Assembly: GCF_000189775.2 (NCBI RefSeq)
Contig: NC_015555.1
Location: 817,001-881,000, forward strand
DNA from: Thermoanaerobacterium xylanolyticum LX-11
GTDB taxonomy: Bacteria; Bacillota; Thermoanaerobacteria; Thermoanaerobacterales; Thermoanaerobacteraceae
Direction: 5' to 3'
DNA length: 64,000 bases
The notes beneath the pieces are model-generated. The model had not been told where the DNA came from. It worked only from the letters and a program-made list of their open reading frames with translations, and made no database searches. The position numbers and the translations under genes are program-made. Positions 7,762 through 17,774 of the stretch are shown here, in pieces. The stretch's first letter is position 1. Every line of letters starts with the position of its first letter.

Positions 7762-10700
7762 TTGAAGGAGATATTTTTTGGGCCTTTTTGCAACAATATT
7801 AGAGATACGCTTATTGGAAAGTCTATGGAAGCTATAAGAAATGGGAAAAGGATTTTATACATATTGCCTTCCCGTGAGGCTATGTTTGATGTAAGAGATA
7901 AGTTTATTAAATTAAATGGTGGTATTGTTGATACGGATATATTAGTGTTTGAAGATCTATCGATGCTTTTGTGCGGTGATTTTATAAAAGATTACACGGT
8001 AATATCGACTTATGAGATAAAAGAAATTTTAAGAAATATCTTACGGAAATCTCATTACAATGGTTATTATAGAAATGTGAAAGACAAAGCAGGATTCTTA
8101 AAATCTGTTTTAAGTTTCATAAAGACAGCGAAGAGAAACATGTTAAATCCTACTGATATCAAAAAAATCGCAAATGGCTTAGAAAAAGATGTGTTAAGAG
8201 AAAAGCTGAATAATTTAGCGGAAATTTACATTGATTATGAGGAGTACAAGAATAAAAATGGATTGATTGATGTAGACGATATTTCAGTTAAAGCCTTTCA
8301 ATATGCAAATAGTTCAAATTATTTCAGTAGAATAGGAATTGTCGTAATAGACGGCTTTATAAATTTAGACGGTGTAAATATGCAATTATTGAGGAAGATG
8401 GCCTTAAATGGCGATTATGATATTTACGTGAATATTCCATTTAAAAATGAGTACAATGAAATCTTCATAAAAAACGGCATCGTGAAAGATTTATTGGAGA
8501 TTGGATTTAGGCTAAATGAAATGATGGAAGAAAGTATAGATGGCAGCAATGCTGAGAAAGTTTCTAAATATTTGTATTCAGGGAAAGAGATTATTAAAAG
8601 CGTAGACGGCACTCTTATGATCCTGAATAGTCCTTCCATAGAGCATGAAGTAAGAGAAGCTGCAAGGATAATAAAGAAGAAGATAGTATTTGAGAAAGTA
8701 AAACCTGAAAATATTGCTGTATTTGTGAAAAATATTGATGACTACAGAGAAAGCATAATTGATATTTTTGACGAGATGGGCATTCCTTTAAGGTTTAATG
8801 ATGGCAAGAAATTAATATCAATGATGATTGCCGGTGATATTTACAGTTTGATCACATATAAGATAAATCATGATTTTAAAAGCTTTGACAGCATAATGAA
8901 ATCAAAGTATCTGATGCCTAATGAAATAATTGACGTATACAATAAAGCATCAAAACTGATAGATGTATCTCATAGCAATTATGAAGAAGAATTTTTATCT
9001 GCATTAAACGACGACGAGTTTGAAAGATTAAAAAAATACATCAATATGCTTGTAGATTTCAAGGAAAAGCAGTATAAAGATACAAGTGAATTTCTGGATA
9101 GTATTTTAAATGTCATTGAGATGCTTAAAATCGATTCAAACATAATGTCGTTGTACGAATCAGGCATTATAGATGGAAGGAATTTTGTATACAGTTTAAA
9201 AGCGTTAGAAGCGATGAAACAAATTTTAAAGAATGTTATGGAATTAAAAAGGCTGTATGGTGAAACTTCTTCTGATGACATTGAGACTATTCAAGAGGAC
9301 TTATTAGACATGATGGTAAACTGCGATATAATGATTAAAAATCTTGACATTGAAGGTGTTAAGGTGGTAAATCCGGATTTGGCAAGAGGTCAGAAATACG
9401 ATGCAGTGTTTATCCTTGGTGCAAATGAGGGGGATTTTCCAACTACATCTTCTATCAATCCGATTTTTGATTTGCAGGATGAAGCTTATTTGGGAAATAG
9501 CCATCTCTATGTTTTTAGCCGAAACTTCGAAATAGAAAGGGAGAAAATAAGATTTAATTCCTGCATCGCTTCTTCTTTAGGTGATGTTTATATATCGTAC
9601 AGAACGACAGATGAAGAAGGCAATAAAATGATTAAATCACCATTTGTATATGAGATTGAAAGTCTTTTTGATGAAATATCATTAGGAAAAATAGTTGCTT
9701 CTATTGTTTACATGAAAGATAGATTTACCTATAATCTAAATAATTTATCCAGCGAAGATGAAATAATGTATTTTTTGGCAAATTCGAAATGCGATGATGT
9801 TGACTTGAACATTTTGTCAGGCAGGGAAAACCTTACAAAAACGTACCAGCATATTAAATATTTATCATCATTAGAGAGAAAAAGAATGACAAGCAATGAA
9901 ATAAATGAGTACACAGGGAAAATACATAGAGAGGAAAATTTAAAGATACTTGATGAAATTCACTTAAGCGCGTCAAGCTTAAACAGTTATGTTGCTTGTC
10001 CTTTTAGGTTTTTTGTGGAGACGCTTTTGGATATCAAAGTTTCAGATGAGTCAATTGAATTCAAGAAAAACATGGGCTCTACATACCATGAGATTTTGAT
10101 GAAATATTACAGTGAAAATAAAGATCTCTACGATGTGAATGAAGAAAGGCTTAAAGATGTGATTGATAAAATCTGTGAGAATTTAGATGGAATTAAGAAT
10201 GATATTATACTTGAAAAGTTTAAAAAAGAGATGTATGACACTATATTTAAGCTTATAGTAGATGATATATCAAATAGGCTTAATTATTACAAGAAGACTG
10301 GTGCTGAGCTTATTCCTTTAATGCTTGAAAAGAAATTCGAGATAGACAGTCATTACGGTGGTTACAGGTTCTACGGCAAGATAGATAGAATCGATTTAGA
10401 GCGAAGCATAGATGGTAATTTGACGGGGAAATACCTTATATACGATTATAAGTTAGGGGCAGTAGGAGGGCTAAGGCAGTGCATAGATGGTTTGGATTTT
10501 CAATTGCCTACGTATTACATGGCTGCAGAAGAAATTCTAATAAATGAGTTTGGCATCAAAAATCCATCCTGTTTAGGATTGCTGTACTACAGCGTAGAAA
10601 ATATCAAAAGAAATGGGATTATGCTTGATGAATACAAGAAATATCTTTTTAAGGGAAATGCAGGCCCGAGAGATGTATTAAGCAAAAGTAGCTTTGATGT

Positions 10701-10872
10701 AATAATGGATTGGATCGAAAAAAAGGGAATTGAAAATGTAGGCAAAATGATGACAGGTTCTTTTAATCTGCCTGAAGAATGTCCATACGATGATTCTAAT
10801 ATAAGATGTCCTTATGTATCAATATGCAGGTATGATAAACGTGAAAGTAAAAGAGGTGTAAATGGTGTGTAG
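7762..10872 (+). CDS. addB: AddB subunit of the AddAB helicase-nuclease
   Basis: About 1036-aa AddB/RexB, partner of AddA in double-strand break resection. The C-terminal PD-(D/E)xK nuclease is visible: ACPFRFFVETLL (first Fe-S Cys), then YDYKLGAV with a following Gln-rich QLPTYYM motif. The remaining Cys ligands lie in EECPYDDSNIRCPYVSICRYD. The N-terminus (FFGPFCNNIRDTLIGKS) lacks the GRxGSGKS Walker A seen in many AddB proteins. A TTG at 7762 is preferred (GGGAG 8 bases upstream); a GTG at 7747 is the alternative. It overlaps addA by 11 bp, so translation is probably coupled. Confidence 0.9.
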   Translation: MKEIFFGPFCNNIRDTLIGKSMEAIRNGKRILYILPSREAMFDVRDKFIKLNGGIVDTDILVFEDLSMLLCGDFIKDYTVISTYEIKEILRNILRKSHYNGYYRNVKDKAGFLKSVLSFIKTAKRNMLNPTDIKKIANGLEKDVLREKLNNLAEIYIDYEEYKNKNGLIDVDDISVKAFQYANSSNYFSRIGIVVIDGFINLDGVNMQLLRKMALNGDYDIYVNIPFKNEYNEIFIKNGIVKDLLEIGFRLNEMMEESIDGSNAEKVSKYLYSGKEIIKSVDGTLMILNSPSIEHEVREAARIIKKKIVFEKVKPENIAVFVKNIDDYRESIIDIFDEMGIPLRFNDGKKLISMMIAGDIYSLITYKINHDFKSFDSIMKSKYLMPNEIIDVYNKASKLIDVSHSNYEEEFLSALNDDEFERLKKYINMLVDFKEKQYKDTSEFLDSILNVIEMLKIDSNIMSLYESGIIDGRNFVYSLKALEAMKQILKNVMELKRLYGETSSDDIETIQEDLLDMMVNCDIMIKNLDIEGVKVVNPDLARGQKYDAVFILGANEGDFPTTSSINPIFDLQDEAYLGNSHLYVFSRNFEIEREKIRFNSCIASSLGDVYISYRTTDEEGNKMIKSPFVYEIESLFDEISLGKIVASIVYMKDRFTYNLNNLSSEDEIMYFLANSKCDDVDLNILSGRENLTKTYQHIKYLSSLERKRMTSNEINEYTGKIHREENLKILDEIHLSASSLNSYVACPFRFFVETLLDIKVSDESIEFKKNMGSTYHEILMKYYSENKDLYDVNEERLKDVIDKICENLDGIKNDIILEKFKKEMYDTIFKLIVDDISNRLNYYKKTGAELIPLMLEKKFEIDSHYGGYRFYGKIDRIDLERSIDGNLTGKYLIYDYKLGAVGGLRQCIDGLDFQLPTYYMAAEEILINEFGIKNPSCLGLLYYSVENIKRNGIMLDEYKKYLFKGNAGPRDVLSKSSFDVIMDWIEKKGIENVGKMMTGSFNLPEECPYDDSNIRCPYVSICRYDKRESKRGVNGV

Positions 10873-13800
10873 TGTGTTGATTGAAGAAGATCTAAGCCAA
10901 GAGCAATCACGAGCTCTTGATATAGGTAAAAACGTAGCATTAAAAGCCGGTGCTGGTTCTGGCAAGACGAGAGTATTGACTAAAAGGTACATAAAGCTTT
11001 TGAATGATGTGACTGATATCAAGATTGACAATATCGTCGCAATAACATTTACTCGGAAAGCTGCTGCTGAAATGAAAGAAAGGATAAGAAAAGAAATAGA
11101 ATCACTGTGCAAATCAGATAAGGATGGCAAAAAATGGACTGTATTTAGAGATTCACTGATATTTGCCAACATCGATACTATTCACGGTTTTTGCGAGAAA
11201 ATGATAAGAGATAATTTTGTCGAAACCTCAGTCGATCCTACGTTTTCTATTATGGATGAGGCGGAGGTTAGCACAGCAGTTAAAAAGATGGTGGAAATTG
11301 TGACAGGTGAAGTGATAAACGATGAAAAAAATAAATATATGTTAGCAACTGCATTAAAAAAATATCCTTCAAAGATATTTACGGGAAAAATGTTTCAATC
11401 TGAGGTAATAAGCTTATATTTCCGCATGAAAGAAGCTGGACTATCAGTTGAAGACATAAAATTGTCTTATGAAAGCGATGAATCAACAAAGGCCATGGAA
11501 AATTTGGCGCTTATAATCTTAGAGAAAATAGAGGAAAATTATAAGGCATTCAAGTCAAGCAAGAATTTGCTTGACTTTAACGACTTAGAGACGATTGCGC
11601 TAAAACTTCTTTCTAACGATATCATAAGAAACGATTATTTTGAAAGGTACAGATATATTCTCGTAGATGAGTTTCAAGATACGAATCGCCTTCAAAAAGA
11701 GATTATTTTAAAGCTTACTGAGAAAGATGGTAAGATTCCAGATGGCAAATTGTTTATTGTAGGAGATATAAAACAGTCAATATACGGTTTTAGAGGGACG
11801 GATTTTAGGATATTTGATGAGTTTTGCAGAAAAATAGAAGCAGATGGAAAAGTGCTTAATTTAAGCAATTGCTACAGAAGCACAAAAAACATCATATCAA
11901 CAATCAATGACGTCTTTAAAAATTTGATAGAGCCTTACGAAGAATTGAAGTATCAAAGCTTTGCTGACGAAGGCCCTAAAGTAGAACTCATTACTTACAA
12001 AAAAGATGATATAGTTAATGAAAAGAATGAAAGATATAAAAAGATAAAACAACTTTTGAAAGACGATGACAATAAAGGAAAGCTTAATGAGTTGCTGATG
12101 GAAGACGGAGCTTTGGCTAATTCAAGAAAGGATTTTCAGGGCAAGATTATAGCAGGTAGGATTTTAAAGCTTGTAGGCGAAGGATTTGAATATAAGGATA
12201 TTGCTGTACTTTTAAGAAGCAGGTCAAGTCTTAAAAGCATTGAAGGTGCACTTGCGGATTGCGGCATACCGTATTGCATCATAGGTGGGATTGGATTTTG
12301 GGATAAAAGGGAGATAATTGACATCATTTCGGTTTACAAATTGGCTTTTGACACATCGGATGAAATTGCGCTTCTTACAGCTTTAAGATCGCCTATTTTT
12401 GGATTTAGCGATGATGATTTATTTGCGTTCATGAATATATACAATGGCCAATGCATAGATGATCCGCTGGAAGCTTTAAAAAATTTTTCTCCGAAGTGCG
12501 GTGACGATAAATGGGTCATAAAAAGAGCTTGCAACATTTTGGATAAGATTTCGAAGATGAGGGGTGTATACAACCCATACGAAATATTCAAGATGATTTT
12601 AAAAATCACAGAGTATAAAAAACTTTTGATTTCATTGCCAAATGGGTATCAAAAATTCAGAAATGTTGAGAAGTTAGAGAGTATAATCAAAAGCTTTGAA
12701 GAGAAACGCATACTCGATTCAAAAGATTTGATTGAGTATTTAGATGCTTTGAAAGAGTCATCAAGTCTTGACTCTGAAGCCTTTTTGGATACTGAAGAAA
12801 GCAATGCCGTTAAGATTATGACTATTCATTCATCAAAAGGTCTGGAGTTTGATGCTGTAATAATACCTGACATGGATAAAGCTACTGATGGCATATCGGT
12901 GAGAAAGGCTCCTTTATTTATGCTAAGCGAAGAAGGTTACATTTTTTGTATAGGCGTCAATGATGATGGAGATTTGGATAAATCGGAAAACAGCTTATAC
13001 AAAGAGGAATATGACAGGTATCTTGAAAAGGAAAATATGGAGAGCAGGAGACTTTTTTATGTAGCTTCTACAAGGGCAAAGAAGTTTTTAGCGTTTATAG
13101 GGCAAATGAAAGATAATATAGACGACATTGACGAAGATAGCAAGCTTAACTCATTTATGAAACAGTTGCTATTTGCTATTAAAGATGGCTGTTCTAACAT
13201 AGACTACATTGATGGCACTTGTTTACAATCATATGCAAAGAACAAACTTGATTATGTAAAAGAATTAAATGAAGATGCAGATAAAATAAAGTTTGGTGGG
13301 TTGATAGATAAAATGCCTCTTAACGTTAAAGGCAACGTTTCTGTAACTGCATATATTGATTATCTGACGTGTCCTATGTTCTACTATTACAAATATATTG
13401 TATCGCTTACTGACGAGTATGTTGAATTAGATGGAAACAGTGATGATATTTACTCAGAAAGCGATGACAAAATAAGTGCTTTAGAAAGAGGGACGATTGT
13501 TCATAAAATACTTGAAACTTTAGATGATGATGACTATATTGATGTAAGTAATTTAAATGATGAAATCATCAAAAGGTATATTGACAATTACTACATGCTT
13601 AGAGATAAACATAGAAAGAAGATAAGTGGCAGATTATTAAAAAGATTGAAGGAATACAAATTTAGGGCGCCTATAGATGACAACATAAATTTAAACGGAG
13701 TAATTGATAGAATTGATATATACGAAAATGATGGAAATATTGAATCGTACATTTTTGACTATAAGACAAACAAAATAGATAGCGATGATGATTTGGAGAA

Positions 13801-14083
13801 AATAGCAAGACATTACACACCACAGATTCATGTTTATTCGCATGTTTTAAGGCGTTTAAAAACTATAAGTGGTTTTTCTCCAACTTTGAAAGGTGCTTTT
13901 TTGTACTTTTTAGATGTAGGCAAATACGTTGAAGTTGACATTTCTGATCTTTATATCATGGAAACATTAGAGAAAATCCTTAAGGCTACACCATTTTTAT
14001 TAGGTGCTAAAGGGATTGAAGAATATGTCAGCCGAAAAAGGGAATATTGCAGTATGTGTTTATACAACAAAATTTGCAGATAG
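10862..14083 (+). CDS. addA: AddA helicase-nuclease subunit
   Basis: 1073-aa UvrD-type (SF1A) helicase fused to a C-terminal nuclease. Motifs in order: Q motif (LSQEQSRALD), Walker A AGAGSGKT near residue 33, TFTRKAAAEM, LVDEFQDTN (Walker B), VGDIKQSIYGFRG, TIHSSKGLEFD, YVASTRAKKF. The nuclease has ERGTIVHKILE and FDYKTNK near the end. It is the translocating motor of AddAB and acts at DNA ends with Chi-like control. AGAGGTG precedes the ATG. It is slightly shorter than the Bacillus protein (about 1230 aa). Confidence 0.95.
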   Translation: MVCSVLIEEDLSQEQSRALDIGKNVALKAGAGSGKTRVLTKRYIKLLNDVTDIKIDNIVAITFTRKAAAEMKERIRKEIESLCKSDKDGKKWTVFRDSLIFANIDTIHGFCEKMIRDNFVETSVDPTFSIMDEAEVSTAVKKMVEIVTGEVINDEKNKYMLATALKKYPSKIFTGKMFQSEVISLYFRMKEAGLSVEDIKLSYESDESTKAMENLALIILEKIEENYKAFKSSKNLLDFNDLETIALKLLSNDIIRNDYFERYRYILVDEFQDTNRLQKEIILKLTEKDGKIPDGKLFIVGDIKQSIYGFRGTDFRIFDEFCRKIEADGKVLNLSNCYRSTKNIISTINDVFKNLIEPYEELKYQSFADEGPKVELITYKKDDIVNEKNERYKKIKQLLKDDDNKGKLNELLMEDGALANSRKDFQGKIIAGRILKLVGEGFEYKDIAVLLRSRSSLKSIEGALADCGIPYCIIGGIGFWDKREIIDIISVYKLAFDTSDEIALLTALRSPIFGFSDDDLFAFMNIYNGQCIDDPLEALKNFSPKCGDDKWVIKRACNILDKISKMRGVYNPYEIFKMILKITEYKKLLISLPNGYQKFRNVEKLESIIKSFEEKRILDSKDLIEYLDALKESSSLDSEAFLDTEESNAVKIMTIHSSKGLEFDAVIIPDMDKATDGISVRKAPLFMLSEEGYIFCIGVNDDGDLDKSENSLYKEEYDRYLEKENMESRRLFYVASTRAKKFLAFIGQMKDNIDDIDEDSKLNSFMKQLLFAIKDGCSNIDYIDGTCLQSYAKNKLDYVKELNEDADKIKFGGLIDKMPLNVKGNVSVTAYIDYLTCPMFYYYKYIVSLTDEYVELDGNSDDIYSESDDKISALERGTIVHKILETLDDDDYIDVSNLNDEIIKRYIDNYYMLRDKHRKKISGRLLKRLKEYKFRAPIDDNINLNGVIDRIDIYENDGNIESYIFDYKTNKIDSDDDLEKIARHYTPQIHVYSHVLRRLKTISGFSPTLKGAFLYFLDVGKYVEVDISDLYIMETLEKILKATPFLLGAKGIEEYVSRKREYCSMCLYNKICR

Positions 14084-14147
14084 TATTGGATTTTCGTCTG
14101 TAATATGTAATAATATGGTTAAGTATTATTTAATGGGGGGTGGGTAG

Positions 14148-15260
14148 ATGACAGACCCAAGGCTAAAAAAGCTTGCAAATCTATTGGTGAATTACTCTAC
14201 AAAAGTCAAAAGAGGAGATTTTGTATTGGTTCAAGCAGGAGATATTGCTATACCATGGATAAGCGAAGTAGTTAGGGAGGCAGTTAAGGCAGGGGCCCAT
14301 GTTGAGACATTGGTTGACATTCCTGATGTGTCAGAGATTATTTTAAAAAACTCTACCGATGAGCAACTTCTTATGGAAAAATATATTCAGAGAATTGCTC
14401 TTGAAAAAGCCGATGTGTGGCTTACTGCGTGGGCTAACAAAAACACAAAAGCTAATTCGAATGTAGATCCAGCTAAGCTTAAGTTGGCGACAAAAGGAGC
14501 GTCTTCATGGAGGAAAGTTTACTCTGAAAGAATGGGCAATGGTTCTTTAAGGTGGTGCGGTACACAATATCCTACACAGGCAGATGCACAAGAAGCTGAA
14601 ATGAGCCTAAGTGAGTATGAGGACTTTGTCTATGGCGCAGGTTTATTAGACAGCGATGATCCTATATCATTATGGCAAAAAATACGCATGGAGCAAGATA
14701 TATGGATTGATTATCTAAATAAAAAGTCAGAATTGCATATAGTATCAGAGGGAACTGACATATACGTCAATACGTCAGGTAGGAAGTGGATAAACTGCAG
14801 TGGTACAGAGAATTTTCCTGATGGAGAAATTTTTACATCACCTGTTGAAAACAAAATCAATGGTCACATCACTTTCAGCTTCCCAGGAATATACATGGGT
14901 AAAAGCATAGAAGTTATATACCTGGAAGTGGAGAATGGACTTGTCATAAAAGCTACGGCAGAAAAAGGTGAAGATTTATTGCACGCTTTGATGGACACAG
15001 ATGAAGGTGCAAAACATTTTGGAGAAGTAGCCATAGGCACCAATTACGGCATACAAAAATTTACAAGGAATATGCTTTTTGATGAGAAAATAGGAGGCAC
15101 AGTGCATATGGCGTTAGGTGATTCTATGCCTGAAGCAGGTGGGAAAAATCGTTCTGCTATCCATTGGGATATGCTTTGCGACATGAGGCAAGGTGGGGAA
15201 ATATACGCAGACGGTGAACTTTTCTATAAAGATGGCCATTTTATTAAAAGTGTTTTGTAA
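14148..15260 (+). CDS. M29-family (AmpS/PepS-type) aminopeptidase
   Basis: 370-aa metallo-aminopeptidase of family M29, a cytosolic enzyme trimming N-terminal residues of peptides; thermophile members (aminopeptidase T, AmpS) bind two Zn or Co ions. The C-terminal metal-binding segment is visible: VHMALGDSMPEAGGKNRSAI, then HWDMLCDMR and GELFYKDGHF. The EGTDI segment in the middle is also conserved. It starts with ATG behind GGGGGGTGGG and ends in a GC-rich hairpin terminator. Confidence 0.93.
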   Translation: MTDPRLKKLANLLVNYSTKVKRGDFVLVQAGDIAIPWISEVVREAVKAGAHVETLVDIPDVSEIILKNSTDEQLLMEKYIQRIALEKADVWLTAWANKNTKANSNVDPAKLKLATKGASSWRKVYSERMGNGSLRWCGTQYPTQADAQEAEMSLSEYEDFVYGAGLLDSDDPISLWQKIRMEQDIWIDYLNKKSELHIVSEGTDIYVNTSGRKWINCSGTENFPDGEIFTSPVENKINGHITFSFPGIYMGKSIEVIYLEVENGLVIKATAEKGEDLLHALMDTDEGAKHFGEVAIGTNYGIQKFTRNMLFDEKIGGTVHMALGDSMPEAGGKNRSAIHWDMLCDMRQGGEIYADGELFYKDGHFIKSVL

Positions 15261-15264
15261 GCTA

Positions 15265-15296
15265 AAAAAGGCGTTGGCATGAAGCCGCGCCTTTTT
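15265..15296. terminator. Intrinsic terminator after the M29 peptidase
   Basis: AAAAAGGCG (from 15265) pairs with CGCCTTTTT (ending near 15296). The tracts suit both strands, so it may also serve the small minus-strand gene at 15301. Confidence 0.8.
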
Positions 15297-15300
15297 AATA

Positions 15301-15432
15301 TTATACTGTAGGCTCTTGCTTATCGAGAATAAATACACCTGGTACTAAAAGCAATATTATGACAATTATCAAAACTATCCATACCCAGTAATAGTCGTCT
15401 TTTGGCTTCTTCTTGCAGTCAGTTCCAGACAT
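15301..15432 (-). CDS. Small single-pass membrane protein (43 aa)
   Basis: The minus strand encodes MSGTDCKKKPKDDYYWVWIV followed by an Ile/Leu/Val membrane helix (LIIVIILLLVPGVF) and a short polar tail (ILDKQEPTV). AAAAAAGGGGG lies 8 bases before the ATG. The pattern of a charged head, aromatic YYWVW, one TM helix and a tiny tail resembles small YjcZ-like sporulation or membrane proteins of Firmicutes, but I cannot assign a family. A strong RBS, a sensible membrane topology and a shared terminator support a real gene. Confidence 0.75.
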   Translation of the reverse strand: MSGTDCKKKPKDDYYWVWIVLIIVIILLLVPGVFILDKQEPTV

Positions 15433-15622
15433 TACAATACCCCCTTTTTTATATAAATGGGAACAGATACAATAACATATTATGATAAAAAAATATTTTT
15501 GTTACGGTATAAAATATTCCCTGTTTCTACAAATAATGATATAATGTTTATATCAAATGTTAAAATTTCTTGTCGTTTTTTCGATATAATGTATGGAACT
15601 TAGATATGTAAGGAGGTCAATA

Positions 15623-15829
15623 ATGCTAAATCGATGCTTCTGTGGGGGAGACGTAAAGATAGAGATGGCAGAATATGTGTTGATGAAGGGGAAAAAGACG
15701 GTAGTTTATAAAAATGTTCCAACTTACGTTTGTCAAAAATGCGGTGCTAAATATTATGACACAGAAGTATTGGATAAATTACTGAAAAAAGAAGAAAGAA
15801 AGTCTCTTTTTGGCTTGATTAAAGCGTGA
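15623..15829 (+). CDS. YgiT-type zinc finger protein
   Basis: 68-aa protein with a CxC...CxxC zinc-binding site (RCFCGG near residue 5, YVCQKCGAKYYD near residue 40), as in the N-terminal domain of MqsA/YgiT antitoxins. The HTH half of MqsA is absent. The ATG at 15623 is chosen because AAGGAGGT precedes it. No toxin gene (MqsR/DUF4258) is adjacent; the neighbour 18 bp downstream is an RluA synthase, probably in the same transcript. It could be an orphan antitoxin-like or nucleic-acid-binding protein (inference). Confidence 0.85.
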   Translation: MLNRCFCGGDVKIEMAEYVLMKGKKTVVYKNVPTYVCQKCGAKYYDTEVLDKLLKKEERKSLFGLIKA

Positions 15830-15847
15830 TCTTTAAGGTGTAAGGGA

Positions 15848-16708
15848 ATGAAAATAGTCGTTAATAAAGAAGATGCTTATTTGACATTGAAAGAGTTTTT
15901 ACTAAATAAAGGTTTTTCTCCAACTCTAATAAGAAAGTACAAAAATCGTGGTAAGATGCTTGTAAATGGAGAAATTTCAATAGTTAACAGGATTGTCTTT
16001 GAAGGAGACACTGTGGAACTTTTGCTAGATGATGAAAACACATCAGTAAGTCCTGAAAAAATGGATTTACATATATGCTATGAGGATGAAGACATTTTGG
16101 TTGTCAATAAAGATGCTGGTATAGTTGTCCACCCTACAGCCGGGCATCCTGATGGTACACTTGTAAATGGTGTTGCTTGGTATTACGAAAAAAATAACAT
16201 TAAGGCGCCAATAAGGCCTGTCAATAGGCTAGACAGAGATACATCTGGCTTAATCATTTTTGCAAAAAATCCTTTTATGCAAAATTATCTTCAAATTGTC
16301 TGCCCTATGAAAAAATTATACATTGCAATAGTCGAAGGAGATATGGATGGCAGAGGAACGATAGATTTGCCTATAAAAAGAAAACCAGGCAGCACCATTG
16401 AGCGAATGGTAGATGATGAAGGAGATACGGCAGTGACAGATTTTTATGTACTAAAAAGAAGCGAAAAGTTAAGCCTTGTAAAGTTAGAATTAAAGACAGG
16501 CAGGACGCATCAAATAAGAGTTCATTTAAGCCATATAGGACATCCCATAATTGGCGATACGTTATATGGTTCGGATACCTCTTATATAAAAAGGCAGGCA
16601 CTTCACGCTTATAGACTTACATTTAGGCAGCCTTTTATTGGAAAGTGCATCTCTCTCTATTCGCCAATTCCGGATGATATGAAGGCTGTTTTAAAGAATG
16701 CCTTCTAA
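15848..16708 (+). CDS. RluA-family pseudouridine synthase
   Basis: 286-aa pseudouridine synthase acting on rRNA or tRNA. An N-terminal S4-like region (LKEFLLNKGFSPTLIRKYKN ... GKMLVNGE) is followed by the RluA catalytic domain with RLDRDTSGL near residue 128 (catalytic Asp). KLELKTGRTHQIRVHLSHIG and GDTLYG further support RluA/RluD. The exact target uridine cannot be told. Its last 18 bp overlap the 3' end of the convergent radical SAM gene. Confidence 0.94.
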   Translation: MKIVVNKEDAYLTLKEFLLNKGFSPTLIRKYKNRGKMLVNGEISIVNRIVFEGDTVELLLDDENTSVSPEKMDLHICYEDEDILVVNKDAGIVVHPTAGHPDGTLVNGVAWYYEKNNIKAPIRPVNRLDRDTSGLIIFAKNPFMQNYLQIVCPMKKLYIAIVEGDMDGRGTIDLPIKRKPGSTIERMVDDEGDTAVTDFYVLKRSEKLSLVKLELKTGRTHQIRVHLSHIGHPIIGDTLYGSDTSYIKRQALHAYRLTFRQPFIGKCISLYSPIPDDMKAVLKNAF

Positions 16709-17584
16709 GTCAAAATCAGGAATAAAGCTTTCTGATGCACTTTCATCATCCTGGACAAACCCGTTTTCCAGACCTATTTCAAAGAAATATTCTATAGCTT
16801 CTTCATATTCTCTATTGCTTATCCTTTTATTTAATTCTTGGTATTTATTTGCGTTGTAATACGGTGTATATTGTCCCATAAGGCTTACATACACTTCGTT
16901 AGATAGATTATCCTTTATCCATTTCAGTATCTTTTTTGTCTCATCTAATTTCCCTGGCAATATTAAATGGCGTATAATTATTCCCTTTTTCATTATGCCG
17001 TCGTTATCAAAGACAGGGTTACCTACCTGACGATACATTTCTAAAATCGCCTTTGTAGCGTACTCAAAATAATGTGGTGCTTTAGAGTATTTTAAAGCAG
17101 ATTCATCACTGTAATATTTTAGATCAGGCAAGTATATATCTATGAGCCCTTCTAAAGTCTTTAGAGATTCTACATTTTCATACGCATTTGAGTTGTAAAC
17201 TATAGGTATGCTAAGTCCATTATTTCTAGCTATAATAATAGACTCTTTTATTTTTGGAACATATATTGTAGGAGACACAAGATTGATGTTGTGAGCACCT
17301 GCTTTTTCTAAATTCATAAAAATATCTGCAAGCTTTTCTGGTGAAACACTTACTCCAAAATTCCCTTGGCTGATTTTGTAGTTTTGGCAAAATACACATC
17401 TTAAATTGCAGCCTGTGAAAAATACTGTTCCAGACCCTCTGCTGCCGCTTATGCAAGGCTCTTCCCATTCATGAAGATATGCTTTTGCCACATGTATTTC
17501 ACTTGACATGCCGCAAAAGCCTACTTTTGCACTGCGATCAACATTACAATTTCTTGGACATATATTGCATACTTGTGATATCAT
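16691..17584 (-). CDS. PflX-like radical SAM protein (COG1313 type)
   Basis: 297-aa radical SAM protein. The N-terminus is Cys-rich (QVCNICPRNCNVDR ... GFCGMSS), and the SAM-cluster motif CNLRCVFC lies near residue 60. The arrangement matches the uncharacterised PflX/COG1313 group related to pyruvate formate-lyase activating enzyme. No glycyl radical enzyme is adjacent, so it is not assigned as a PFL activase. The gene is convergent with and overlaps the pseudouridine synthase gene by 18 bp. Confidence 0.88.
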   Translation of the reverse strand: MISQVCNICPRNCNVDRSAKVGFCGMSSEIHVAKAYLHEWEEPCISGSRGSGTVFFTGCNLRCVFCQNYKISQGNFGVSVSPEKLADIFMNLEKAGAHNINLVSPTIYVPKIKESIIIARNNGLSIPIVYNSNAYENVESLKTLEGLIDIYLPDLKYYSDESALKYSKAPHYFEYATKAILEMYRQVGNPVFDNDGIMKKGIIIRHLILPGKLDETKKILKWIKDNLSNEVYVSLMGQYTPYYNANKYQELNKRISNREYEEAIEYFFEIGLENGFVQDDESASESFIPDFDLEGIL

Positions 17585-17707
17585 TTAAAACACCTCATAA
17601 GTATTTTAACATATTTAGTGTATAAACAAAGTATGAAAAAATTATTATGTATTTGAGCAATGTAGATGCCAATAAAAATTTAATTTTTTCTTAATCATTT
17701 TTAATGT

Positions 17708-17747
17708 TTATGTAATATTTGACAGTTCAATTAGATGTATAATAGTG
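17708..17747 (+). promoter_or_regulatory. Duplicated promoter element, copy 1
   Basis: The 40 bp ending in GATGTATAATAGTG carry a TATAAT -10 box and recur with 4 mismatches at 19323-19362, also just upstream of a lipoprotein gene. TTGACA at 17719 is only 13 bp from the -10, so the -35 assignment is doubtful. Confidence 0.6.
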
Positions 17748-17774
17748 CTAGAAATTGTGAGGGAGGATCATCAC

